From contig NW_023503313.1 of assembly GCF_014529535.1 (NCBI RefSeq), positions 1,290,796 to 1,354,795 of the forward strand: a stretch of DNA of 64,000 nucleotides, written 5' to 3'. This DNA comes from Bradysia coprophila. Its lineage: Eukaryota; Arthropoda; Insecta; Diptera; Sciaridae. Positions 53,823 through 64,000 of the stretch are shown here, piece after piece. The position numbers were made by a program, and so were the translations under genes. The stretch's first letter is position 1, and every line of letters begins with the position of its first letter. Under the pieces are notes generated by a model. It had not been told where the DNA came from, searched no databases, and worked only from the letters and a program-made list of their open reading frames with translations.

Positions 53823-55882
53823 ACTTTTTCATCGAATCGTTCACTTGAAATTCAAATTTTAGGCACACTTACGGCGTGAATTGAATAGTTACATTGTAGT
53901 AGTCAGCAGGCGGATGAACCTTTATTAAGGGGAATGAATTGTTACACAAAGAACTGTGTCTCATAGATCATCATCTTCAGGGCCGTTTGAAATGCCATCC
54001 ATGTTAAGAAATGCCATCCACGTTGAAAAAATCTCATACAAATGAATGAATGAACCGGAATGAACGAAATATTTAACAAAGCATAAGTGAGTTTACGTCT
54101 GAAAGTACCGTATCTTGAAGATAATATATAATAATATTTCGCTTTTGATTCATTTCCTTATATTGCAAATGGGTTTTCAGAATTGATAAAGACCATTACC
54201 GTCAATATGTATTGAGTTTAATTCTTGTCGATGCGTTGTCTATTCCCTTGACTGAAAGTCATGGGTCTTACGGATGATAAACACTCTAAAATGTTTGTCA
54301 CACAATGTTCACTACTATGATTGAAAATACATGAGAGGGATTCTTTTGAAAAGCCGCCTACCAAAATCGGACCCATTTCGCCTGGGATTGATATATACAT
54401 GGTTTGAAAGGTCTTTGCCAGTAGACCTCAAAACAGGTCTCTAGCCACACCTGGTTGCTGGTTGAACATCTCCGAAGTTGGTAAAATGGTGATTTTTATC
54501 CGAATTTTTTGGCCGTCATAAACGATCGTCCCGGGCGAGAGTGGGCTCGTTGGAAAGCTGAGTTCAAGTAGTTTCGGGTCATGTCTAGTTTAATTTAATT
54601 CATTGATATATGTTTGCAGAAATCTGCAAGAAAAATTTTCAAAATCTGTGTGAACTTTAGACAGGTCTGGGCTGGTACTGATGACGCTTAATGGGAACCT
54701 AACATGCTAGTCGTAACATACATTGTCTAAGCTTTCCATTGATACCCCATTTGCAGTGATGGTGATTGCTGGCGAGTTTTACGAGTAGCGGTTGTGCTAA
54801 CATAAAATTCTGTTATGTCCATTACTAAATGGAAAGTATTGGAGTAACAATCTAGACTTTATTTCGAAAAGATTTTTTTGAGTGATTTCGTGGTAGTTGT
54901 TTGTATACAAAAAATTGAACAAGTGTGGACTTTGCGGCCAGAGCGAAGCGAGGGCCGAAATCCACACGACTCGTAACTTAATTTAAGATTTCGTAACTTG
55001 ACAGTAGTCATCTTAAAAGTTACGAATCGGATGGACATTCGCATTAAGGTGACAACTGGAATTCTTAAATTCACGAGAATCGGCGCCCAGAGTGCAGATT
55101 TTCGTATTTTCGTAACTTTAAAGAATTCGTAACTTGACAGTTCTTGTAGGATTTTATACACGCAACCGTCAAGTTACGAATATTTATTCAGTCAGTCAAG
55201 GGACCTGACCCACCCATAAGGTGGGGCCTAGTATAAATACACGATGTTCAGACGACGTTGTCCATTGGTATTGTATTAAGTCAATAAAACTACCATAAAT
55301 AGACGAAGTGAATAAAAAAGTTTCGTTGCGTTAACATAACTTTAAAAGGAAAAATTCCTTCAAAAACTGTGATAATTAATTACGACAAAAACGAACGACG
55401 CGAGCTCTGACTATGTAATACAATCCATTTCAATTCATTGACATTTGTAGTAAAATATACGTATGCTAAACGAAATGAAGTAAAAGATTTCTCATCAATG
55501 TTTTCAAAATTTTTGGTCGAAAGAAGTAATAGACTCGATATAACTATACTGCCGATTAGTTTGTAGTGTGTGAAAAGTTATAACGCCCAATTTAACAAAG
55601 TTCAGAGCATATCAATTTGCTATAATTGCAACAAACATTTTTTTCAAACGAATTCAAAACCACTTTTTTTGCTATTTATTGTTACGTTTCGGTTACGCTT
55701 AATTATCACTTTCGAAATTTGAACTGTTCGCATTCGTTTACTCTTTAAGAACAGTTTCTTTCGTTTGTCAAATGTCAGATAAAGAAGTTGTTGTTATTGG
55801 TGTATTAACAGTCTGTGATATTTGCTTCGAACAAACCAAATCCGTGTGCTGAATTAGAAAGGCATTTTATTATAAAACCAAA
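53823..55882. other. Gene-free stretch with dispersed repeats
   Basis: No supported exon. It contains the repeat shared with 37440-37760 (at about 54330-54600) and a block with CGTAACTTGACAGT at 54992, 55130 and inverted at 55167. The promoter of Ppt1 must lie at its right end. Confidence 0.4.
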
Positions 55883-57211
55883 ATGTTTTCGGTGTCTCAG
55901 ACATTCCTCTGTAATTGGCTGTTTTTGCTAGTATTGTGGACAAGTCAAGGATATTCCGATGATGCGGTTGCTCCACCGATCGTATTGTGGCACGGGATGG
56001 GTGAGAATTACATTTTATGATTTTCAATCGTTCCATCCTGATGGTTGCGCCATTGATCATTCAGGCGATACCTGCTGTTTTCCGTTCAGCCTTGGCTCGG
56101 TCACGAAAATGCTAAAATCCAAAATTGGCGAATCACTCTACGTAAAATCGGTGCGAATCGGCGAGTCTATTATAACGGACTACGAGAGTGGATTCTTTGT
56201 TCATCCTAATAAGCAGGTGAGATTCCTAAAGAGTTTTAATGTCTAATCGTCTGCTTCCTTATCTAATTCATTCAGTTCATTCATGTCAGGTGGAGGAAGT
56301 TTGCAAACAATTATCCAATGATTCAAAGCTGCAAAACGGCTACAATGCTATTGGATTCTCACAAGGAGGTCAATTCTTGTAAGTTTCTACTAAATTGAAA
56401 GTGGCAGCCGACACCTGAGGGTTTCTAAGTTTCTTGATTATTCATCTGCCTGTAGACGTGCCATAGCCCAAAGATGTCCCCATCCACCAATGCTGAATTT
56501 AATAACACTTGGCGGTCAGCACCAAGGCGTTTTCGGTCTACCAAATTGTCCGTCATTGAGCCATAGATCCTGTGAGTCGTTCCGAAAGATGTTGAACATA
56601 GCCGCCTACACAGAGTATGCTAAATGGAGCTAATTATGCCGAGGAAACTGTGTACATTGAATGATTTCAGGTGGATGCAAAACTTTTTGGTTCAAGCTAC
56701 TTACTGGCATGATCCACTCAATGAAGAAAAGTATGCGCAGCAGAGTTCTTTTCTGGCCGATATAAACAACGAAAAGTCGATCAATCAGACCTACATCGAT
56801 AATCTGATGAAGTTGAATAGGTACGTGTTCGGGATGCACATTCAATTATTTTCAAGCTTAAACCACCAATTCAACGACAAACTTACAGTTTCGTTATGGT
56901 CAAGTTCACTGAAGACACTATCGTTCAGCCGCTACAATCTCAATGGTTTGAATTCTATGCTCCGAATCAAGACAAAATAATTTTACCATTAAACGAAAGT
57001 GCTATTTTCACTGAGGTATCTTGTACATCCCACACGCCCTGTTTGGGAAGTTTATTAAAGCGAAAACATAACAAAATTCTTCCAGGACAAATTGGGTCTG
57101 AAAGCAATGATGGCAGCGAACAAACTAATATTTTTAGAGTCGAAGGGAAATCATCTACAGTTTACCGAAGAATGGTTCACAAAAAATATAATTCCAATAC
57201 TGCAGCCATAG
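55883..57211 (+). CDS. Ppt1: Palmitoyl-protein thioesterase 1
   Basis: Seven exons: 55883-56000, 56065-56216, 56290-56378, 56456-56614, 56671-56820, 56889-57015, 57086-57211; 921 bases, 306 aa, the same length as the vertebrate enzyme. It is a soluble lysosomal alpha/beta hydrolase that removes fatty acyl groups from cysteine residues of S-acylated proteins. A signal peptide ([16 protein letters not shown]) precedes [14 protein letters not shown], the oxyanion-hole region. The catalytic triad is complete: Ser114 in GFSQGG, Asp232 in [10 protein letters not shown] and His288 in GNHLQF. Cys-rich parts such as RCPHPP and [12 protein letters not shown] match the family. N-glycosylation sequons include NQT. 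Introns are all 55-80 bp, so the gene is very compact. All exon joins are in frame with GT-AG borders. An active enzyme is expected. Confidence 0.97.
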
Positions 57212-58038
57212 GTCATTTTTCTCACCGATTGAGTGATTAGAAAATTGCCACAACAGTTACCATTACTTTAAGTGACTCTGAGATATAACTCGCTAATGTT
57301 AGGATTATTGAATGAGCCGTGGATGCTGCAGTTTGATTTACAATTAAAGATTTAAAAATTTATTTTTTCCACCAAATTAATTTTTGTTTTGTAGTGTGGT
57401 TGTCGCTTAAATTTACGAATCTGACGATCAGGGCATCAAAGTTTAATGAATTTCCATATTCCACTGATTTCAAGCAGTTTTCCTTAAAAAAATTTACAGA
57501 TAATTTGATAATTTGACAATGACAGTGAAGACACTGTAGACACTGTCCAGACGGTTGAGTTCATTGAGCAGTAGCAAGAAACGTTTTTTTTTATTTTTCA
57601 TTTACAAACGAGAGGAGATCCATCTGCCGCTAAGAATAAGAATTACGATCAGCGCCGCGCGAAAATCATATTCGTTTTTCATAAGCAGTCCTTCTTGCGT
57701 ACGAATAGCCAATACCAAAAAGTGCAACCAACGGTATAAAATGGCTGTAACTGTAGTTGTAAAACGATTTTGAAGGTGTTGGAACGGTTTACTAAAAAGA
57801 ACAGGGGCGAAGTTCTTCTCAAGAAGATATTTGTTATTTAGTAGAATTCGAAATCCTGAAGTGTCAGTCGAATAATTTCGAAAGAATTTTTTTCTACCTA
57901 TTTTTAATAGTTAACATACAATATTTATTCAAAGCAAAAAAAGACTGTTCGCATACGGCGCAGTCAGTAAAAAAACGATCTTTTCAATCAACAAATATTA
58001 CAATAAATAAAAATCATCTGCTCTATTACTTCCTAAAG
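57212..58038. other. Intergenic DNA after Ppt1
   Basis: AT-rich. A candidate poly(A) region of Ppt1 follows the stop within about 140 bases ('acaattaaagatttaaaaattt'). Nothing else is supported. Confidence 0.35.
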
Positions 58039-58057
58039 TTTATTTATTTATTTATTA
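58039..58057 (-). repeat. (TAAA)n tail of the retroelement
   Basis: On the minus strand the sequence ends AATAAATAAATAAATAAA, a short tandem tail at the 3' end of the ORF1 element, as is usual for many non-LTR retrotransposons. Confidence 0.75.
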
Positions 58058-58280
58058 TCACCAACGGGTATAAAACCTTACTGGCGTATCAATAAGACAA
58101 ATTACATCATGAGATCATACAAGCTCAGCCTTAAAGTAACGAAGAAATGAAAAACAAAGTCCAAGAAAGAAATTATACAAATTAAAACAAAGTCGAGGCA
58201 AAATCAAATATCAAACAAAATTTCGATTTCAGTACACGTTCGATCAAATATAAGTACAAATCCGAATGAAAATTACAAAG

Positions 58281-59072
58281 TTACAAATCGGTCAGTCCAC
58301 CGTCATTTTGCGCAAAATTATGTAATGAAACTCCCACGTCGCTTCTTCGTTTGTACACAAAATCACGCACACGAACAAATTTGGGCCATGTATCAGAAGA
58401 CATTATTGAAGAGTAGATTTTACTAGGAACTGTTATTTTATACTGAAGATAATTCATGTCTTGAACGGTTCGCCCAGTAGGTAACAGCAGCTCCAAATGA
58501 ATTTTACCTTTTTCGAGTCTTAGTTTATCGACCAAATAGTTTCTTAGGTGTTCTGCAGTGACGTCATTACCGATATTTGAGACAACCACAGCTTTCGATG
58601 AATTATGATCCGGAACATGAATTTGACAAGCGACTTTCCTGTTGCTAACGACCTCTGAATTCTCCTGATCCTGAAATATCTCAGCTCTATCCTTTGATGG
58701 TTGCGTGATGACGATTGGTGAATCAGCAACGTTGCATTCATTCCGTACGGAGTTCATGGTGTTAATTCTTCCAAACAAATTAGCCATCAATGCCTTGAGG
58801 CCGTCCAAAAATTGTAATAGGTCACCAGACAATGAGCTCATTAACCGGTTCATTGAATCCTCGATACGATTTACTGCAGCCGAGATATGTCTATTGCCAT
58901 TGTTGCAGTTGCAACAGTACCAATGAATGTTTGGACAATTAGTCACTAAGTTGAACATTGCCTTCGTCACAGACGCACATTTTAGATGAAATTGCTCGCC
59001 ACAAACACGTGCACACGTAATATAATCCGAATTCGTAATTCCGTTGTTACATGAATTGCATTTGGCTGCCAT
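58281..59072 (-). CDS. Non-LTR retrotransposon ORF1 protein with PHD-type zinc finger
   Basis: Single open frame of 263 aa from the ATG at 59072. The N terminus is a PHD-like finger: CNSC, CARVCGEQFHLKC and WYCCNC provide the Cys4-His-Cys3 ligands. A helical stretch follows (ISAAVNRIEDSMNRLMSSL), then a C-terminal domain with AVVVSNIGNDVTAEHLRNYL and WPKFVRVRDFVYKRRSD, resembling the RNA-binding ORF1 proteins of CR1/Jockey-like elements. Such proteins bind the element's RNA. There is no intron and no disabling change, but no ORF2 (endonuclease and reverse transcriptase) follows: about 220 bases after the stop comes a (TAAA)n tail. It is either an internally deleted element or an ORF1-only derivative. 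The minus-strand fragment just upstream (59121-59348) is from another retroelement. Confidence 0.85.
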   Translation of the reverse strand: MAAKCNSCNNGITNSDYITCARVCGEQFHLKCASVTKAMFNLVTNCPNIHWYCCNCNNGNRHISAAVNRIEDSMNRLMSSLSGDLLQFLDGLKALMANLFGRINTMNSVRNECNVADSPIVITQPSKDRAEIFQDQENSEVVSNRKVACQIHVPDHNSSKAVVVSNIGNDVTAEHLRNYLVDKLRLEKGKIHLELLLPTGRTVQDMNYLQYKITVPSKIYSSIMSSDTWPKFVRVRDFVYKRRSDVGVSLHNFAQNDGGLTDL

Positions 59073-59120
59073 AGTTACGATTTGTTCCAAAATTCCAATG
59101 TCAAGCAATGTATCTTCTCT

Positions 59121-59348
59121 TCACAAACACCTAAGTTCCAAGTATACATGCCGCATTGCCTCTTTGTATAGCAATAGAAGTTTTCTGCAACAAATAATCT
59201 TTGTTGCTCTCTTCATTAATGATCCCAACTTGTCAATAAATTTCTTTGTTTCTGGTCCCATGCAACCTAATGATTCAAAGGCAAGGGGGGTAAATAAATA
59301 GTTTTCTTTAAAACGCATAATAGTAGTATTCCATAAATACACGTCCAC
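59121..59348 (-). pseudogene. Fragment of a retrotransposon protein
   Basis: The frame shows RFKENYLFTPLAFESLGCMG, matching in pattern the FIFIPVATETSGVFG part of the fragment at 45787-46281. It has no start of its own and lacks everything before this motif. It ends about 50 bases before the ORF1 start, in the same direction. Confidence 0.5.
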
Positions 59349-61241
59349 CTTTTCTTTTCATTTTAAAACACCTTCAGGTCTATACAATGCACTGGTCTAC
59401 GAGTACAGCTGCATACAAGCTTCCAGTTAATCCTACCGTGCTAAAGAATCCAATACAGATCTTTCATATCGTACTTATCATCTTTTTTCTTCAGTTGAAT
59501 TCAGTTTTCGCTCTCAGACTACTATCCGTTTTCCTTCGTTTCAAAGCTGTTGAAAATGTAATGTGTATGTACGTACAATCATCCGCTTGCAACTGGAGGA
59601 GACTTTGCTTAGACTGCAGGCTGATCAGGCATTATTGTTTTGTTGCAGACAGGGTCAACCTGTGTATTACAGACGAGTCCAAGTTTCGCCTAGGATGGTT
59701 AAAATAAAATTTTTCAAATATTCTACAATTCAGACAATTTTTGTAAAATCCATTCTCGGCGTTTAATAGAGCATGGAATCATCTACCAACATCGCTATTC
59801 AAAGTGTTTCAAACTTTCTTCGTCTTGAATATATCACCATTCAAAGATGTCGAATTTTCGACTTTAGCTGGCTGTAGCTACGTGGTCAAGTTGTCAAGGG
59901 GAGCCATTTCAATACGAATTAGCTTAGAATTAGTCCCTCTATCCGTTGCGATGTATTCAAATCTGTATTAAAATTGACTCGTCGGTCCAGCACGGCCATG
60001 AGTGCCGGTTCTCCGAAACGGTTGGAAAATTTTGCGAACTGAATGTGGTTCCTTGTAGTACTCGAGTTCCTCAATAAGAATATAAAAAAAATCAGAGGTG
60101 GTGTCGCGACTCTATTTAAGTTTTGTTCAACCCCACCGTGCCACGGAAGTAAAATTTGGAAAGTTTACAACGACATGTTATCACCTCGGTTTTCACGCAT
60201 TTTGTGGTATGCATTGGGGTTGACAATCAAACAAATCCTCAAAACAGCTTCCTTGAATTTTCAATGGTTTCACATTGTCGGTCAGATTGATATCAATTTG
60301 TTTTGGAGTTTGTGTTGCTTGGATTTGACCAATTGAAACTCTTTTGTACCAGTGTCAAAGTAATACTGAAAATGTGGCGGCCCAAAGAAGAACTTTTTAA
60401 GTTACATTACCTTGTCCTATTATCCCGTTAGACACTGGTGAAAAGGAAAGTGTTCAAAGTTCGAAAGGTGTAGTGTTATGGTCTCAACAGTCAATAGATT
60501 TGAAACCATGAAGCCGCATATTTCGAGTTTTCGAGCTCCTTGACTTCGTTGATGGTAAACTCAAATAATCGTGAGATTGAGATTTCCAGATTGTCGTCAT
60601 TTCATAAAAGTATGAAAACAATTCATGGACGTCACACAAATCGAATTGGCTATTGCACTTGTTGCATAAGAAGTTTACTTTGAGCCGATGGTTTTAAGGC
60701 GAGACACTTCTTCCTTTCTGCTTCCGGCGAATGTGTGACATAGAAAAGAAAAATGTTCGAGCAAAATGTTAACCTGTACAATTTATTGCTCCTCAATATG
60801 GTGTACCCGTTTACAAATGGAACGGATTGAACCAACAGTACAAAAAAAATGATTTTGTTGTTTTTATTTTAACTGAAAAACTAAAGTCCTTATAGTCTAA
60901 CGAAAAGCCATGAAAACACTTTACTTTAACGGTCAAATAAATAGAAAAAAGTCTCTTCTCATTCATCACTGATGGTTTTCTTTTGTTTTGTTTCTTCATC
61001 TATCCGACTTAAATCTTAAATGAAACGAAATGACGCGATTGATTCTAGATTATAAAAATAAAATCAAACAATCTGACAATATGAGTAATTAATATGCCGA
61101 AAGCGTGTGCTTTAGACATATGGCGTGCGCAATGGAATAGTTGACGAATACCCATCGCTTCGAAAAAGGATGTTAAATATAACACAAAAAAAGAAAAACA
61201 AAAAAAAACTCCCAACATTACGTTAACCGAATGCCGAGAAT
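59349..61241. other. Intergenic DNA
   Basis: No supported gene. The right end includes the 3' untranslated region of the SSR1 homologue; several AATAAA-like signals in its direction occur between 60930 and 61080. Confidence 0.35.
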
Positions 61242-62427
61242 TTAATCATGAGAACCAGCTTTGGCTTTGCGTTGCCGTGGGCTCTGTCCTTGTGCTTTCG
61301 GGCTTTGCTTCGATGAGATTTTAGCATTGGGCGAATTTTTTGGTGATTTTGAATTTGGCGATGCTTTTTCTGTAAATTAAAAAGAAAAATTAAAATCTCT
61401 CCCACACCGTCCCGAACATTTTGTTCTGTACTCACGTAATGCCTTCAATGTCTCCTGTGGCAACCATTCGTAATCCACATCGGTCGAGTTTGTCGTACCA
61501 GTTTCGATAGTTTTGCGCGAAACTTGGGCACGCTTTCTCTTACCAACGGAACCGACCAAAAATTGTTGTCCAACAACCAACAGTAGCACGGCAACGGCAG
61601 CCAAAAAGACGTACAGGAAGAATGTTTCTCCGTCCAATCCTTCGTCAATTTCGGTAATTTGAACGGTTTCGTTGAACACAGCTTCGGTGAATTGGAATCC
61701 ATTGATGTCACGATAGTTCAGCGCAATATTCAATCCAAATGGGCGGCCAGCGAACGATTCGGATGGAATGAATGAGTAAGAAACGGTTGCTTCGTGTCCG
61801 GGCTTGATTTCACGGTTGTACGGGATGGCGGAGAAATTTTGAATGTAGTAGTTGAAGTCCATTGGATATCTGAACGAGGCTTCGACACTTTCGACAACAA
61901 AGTCATCCATGCCGTTGTTCAAGAAACCAACGAGGAATTCGACTGGATTGCCAGCTGGAAGTTCGAGTGCAACGCCCGGTGTGTACAAGGGTTTGGTGAA
62001 CAGTAGGAAAGTGTTGGCGTCTGGGGACGTTGTCACTTCCGCTTCTTCTTCCACATCGACATCTTCACCGACAAGTGGTGCGTCCTCATTTTCAACATCT
62101 ACGAGCTCTTCATCGATTTCATCTTCAGCAGCAAAGGTCATCAGTTTGTTTCCTTAAAAATGAAAAGAGAAAATTGAAATTCTCTAGACTGCATTATGAA
62201 TGCTGTTCTTTCGTAAATGAATGGACTGACAACGGTCAATATTTGTTCAATTCAAAAATTCTTCACATTTTTGTCGAAATTGTCGTGCCACGTATAGAAT
62301 GGAATGGTTGCATTAACCGGTGCTTAAGAAACGCAAAAATAAATTGAATTAAACATTGCTCACCATTTCCGAATGTACATAATAGAGCTGGAAGCACTAG
62401 CAGTGTTATTAACCACAAATATTTCAT
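61242..62427 (-). CDS. SSR1: Translocon-associated protein subunit alpha (signal sequence receptor alpha)
   Basis: Three exons, high to low: 62427-62364, 62152-61436, 61369-61242; 909 bases, 302 aa. TRAP-alpha is an ER membrane protein bound to the Sec61 channel that helps some signal sequences open it. Visible features, in order: a cleavable signal peptide (MKYLWLITLLVLPALLC); a strongly acidic luminal stretch (VDVENEDAPLVGEDVDVEEE); the luminal domain with LYTPGVALELPAGNPVEFLV, GMDDFVVESVEASFRYP and RPFGLNIALNYRD; one membrane span at about residues 199-220 (FFLYVFLAAVAVLLLVV); and a basic cytosolic tail ending in a Ser/Pro/Lys-rich run (KASPNSKSPKNSPNAK). The acidic start and basic tail are typical of the family. 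It is slightly longer than the human protein because of the tail. A housekeeping secretory gene, expected to be broadly expressed. Confidence 0.96.
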
Positions 62428-63112
62428 TTTTAATTGAAGTTTTGATAGATCGAAGCACACACTAAAATTGAGTTTGATCTGTTATGTTACAGTCGTTCAA
62501 TTGAATCTCTTTCTTGTTGACGGTGAAAAGAAGAAAATCGACTAAAATGTCATAGCCAACACAACTGACGTGGAATACGAGGTAGTGGTGAATTTCTACA
62601 CAAAAATTTATTTCTACAAAATGGAATTGGAGAGCGAAATTGCCCAACCGAAAATGATTTTTAGGGAAATTTCGTTAACTGGGATTTCGAGTGATGTATA
62701 TTTACGATGTTTTACTCTCTAGTAAATCTTAGTAAATTAGGGTGTGAGAGAAATCATTTTATTTCATTTTTAACATAATTCATTCCACCCACATCAATAA
62801 GTCATTATTCCAAATTGGGTTTCTTGTTCCATACTTGGAATATATAGCATTGGTTGGTGTTTTTTAGTTGTGACATTGAGTAAAATATGCAAAAAAAAAT
62901 GAGAAATGAGGTTATTTTTGTGATGTGACGAGCGAAGCGAGTTTCATAACCATATTGTGTGACAAAAACACCCAATATCTCAACGTGTTGCATACAATGT
63001 TTTCTGCAACCAGCTGCGAAAAGTGAACTTTTGAAACACTGAAACGTACCACTAAATGAACGAAAATTTCTATGAACGATCATATAAACTGCTTTTATGT
63101 AAGTTTCAAAAA
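62428..63112. other. Upstream region of the SSR1 homologue
   Basis: No coding evidence. The promoter of the minus-strand gene lies at the left end; no TATA box can be placed with confidence. Confidence 0.35.
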
Positions 63113-63552
63113 TTGGTTCACTGCGATTATTTATCTCGATATTAGAGATGGTTAGAGATGTGGGTCAATAAGCATTGGGTTTTTGGTGTCATGGGTTCGA
63201 AATTTAGTCAGGATTTTTATTTAAGAGTAATAGTTCAAAAGTAGTCACAAAAAGTATTTATGAAAATCGATTTCGTCACTAGTGACAAAAACTGTATATG
63301 TAAATCGGTTTCGTCATTAGACAAAAATTAAAAATATAGAAAAACAAAGAAAATAAGAAAAAGTCCACCTTTCGAAGCGTCATTGCAAAAGTAGCTGTTA
63401 TGCAACCGAGTATAATAGTTATTGATCCCATCGAGTATATCAACTTTATGCCCTGACCAAATTTCGAACCACCGACACCAAAAACCCAATGCTTATTGAG
63501 GAACATCTATAACCATTCGGCTATCGAGATATATAATAGCAGTGAACCATTT
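63113..63552. mobile_element. Inverted pair of tRNA-derived SINE-like arms
   Basis: The left arm (63113-63220) and the right arm (63450-63552) are inverted copies with scattered mismatches. Read on the minus strand, the right arm shows an A-box TAGCCGAATGG and a B-box-like GGTGGTTCGAAATTT about 50 bases on, a tRNA-type RNA polymerase III promoter. In the centre, 'cgatttcgtcactag' and 'cggtttcgtcattag' form an imperfect direct repeat. No duplication at the ends was confirmed. Confidence 0.65.
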
Positions 63553-63928
63553 TTATTTTTTTGGTTCAGTAAAGTTTGTGTTCTTTGTGTTCCGCTGAGC
63601 GTTTGCGTTACATTCAGTGTTTAAATACTTTGATTTTACTCTGCACAATATGTGTCACAACTCAACACGACCCTGAAACATACATTTTAAACTAGATCTT
63701 TTCGATCCAAAGAACTGCGAGAAGATTACGATAGGATAACGGTCTGACTCAATAAGGCGACATGCATTATGTTATTCGCGAAGGTCGTCTTAAAACAGAC
63801 AGAAACTCGATCACCGCTCACTTTTATACATAAGTCTTTGATAGAGTGATTTAACATTTGCAAATGCGATGAAAGTAGATAAGTAGGTACGGCCAGTCCA
63901 TACAAGTCGGAGCACATACGGATTTGCA

Positions 63929-64000
63929 TGGCGCCACCTCAAATAAACTCATTTCAAGTGGAAATTTGCACTAGAAATGAGTTCGTTTGAGGTGGCGCCA
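63929..64000. mobile_element. Palindromic MITE at the window edge
   Basis: TGGCGCCACCTCAAATAAAC is inverted as GTTCGTTTGAGGTGGCGCCA, ending at the last base; the arms are about 27 bp with one mismatch. The element may be complete at 72 bp or continue past the window. Confidence 0.75.

Noticed and set aside
60043..60336. 97-residue frame considered as a transposase piece
   Set aside because: No DDE/D or zinc-finger signature and no inverted ends around it.
61794..62347. Plus-strand frames of 70-105 residues opposite SSR1
   Set aside because: Shadows of the acidic/repetitive SSR1 coding sequence.

Overview
The window reads as AT-rich chromosomal DNA from an insect, most likely a nematoceran (lower) fly. 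All protein-coding genes are split by GT-AG introns, many only 60-90 bp long. They include a CYP4-type P450, a secreted family-20 hexosaminidase and a paired-like homeobox gene with the usual intron inside the homeodomain. The repeats are typical of arthropods: foldback elements and MITEs, tRNA-derived sequences, and a non-LTR retrotransposon ORF1 with a PHD finger. I cannot fix the species from sequence alone. I rebuilt seven complete multi-exon genes by joining exons by eye at splice sites; in every case the exon lengths add up to an open frame from ATG to stop.

Left part (1-8.6 kb): a CRAL-TRIO lipid-transfer protein (+, 2129-3487) converges on an unrecognised 718-aa disordered protein with a basic Ser/Pro/Arg tail (-, 3843-8612). 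From 8.6 to 15 kb there are no genes, only foldback and tandem repeats, including an array of nine GGATACCGGTATCC palindromes. At 16.1-20.1 kb lies a 10-finger C2H2 zinc-finger gene (-). Its introns 2 and 3 are filled by long inverted repeats, one with arms of about 600 bp, and its last exon sits between inverted copies of the same foldback family.

Middle (25.2-31.7 kb): a small paired-like (Q50) homeobox gene (+) and a complete GH20 beta-N-acetylhexosaminidase gene (-) meet tail to tail with only 57 bp between stop codons. From 31.7 to 46.8 kb I see no intact gene. This stretch holds dispersed MITEs, a GC-rich repeat-like block with a tRNA-Met-like sequence, and a retrotransposon-derived pseudogene enclosed in 58-bp inverted repeats.

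Right part: a CYP4-like P450 (-, 46.8-48.6 kb) with an unusual I-helix (Asn-Ser-Ser where Asp/Glu-Thr-Thr is normal); a repeat zone with two TA-flanked MITE copies, one of which interrupts a 144-bp tandem array and so preserves its own empty site; palmitoyl-protein thioesterase 1 (+, 55.9-57.2 kb); an ORF1-only non-LTR element (-, 58.0-59.1 kb); and the translocon-associated protein alpha subunit (-, 61.2-62.4 kb). The window ends in a foldback pair of tRNA-like SINEs and a short palindromic element.

The genes are not functionally linked: lipid transport, chitin/glycan turnover, lysosomal thioester hydrolysis, ER translocation, detoxification and transcription factors simply sit near one another. 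The strongest unexplained signals are the hairpin-forming introns of the zinc-finger gene, the palindrome array, the noncanonical P450 and the ORF1-only retroelement.
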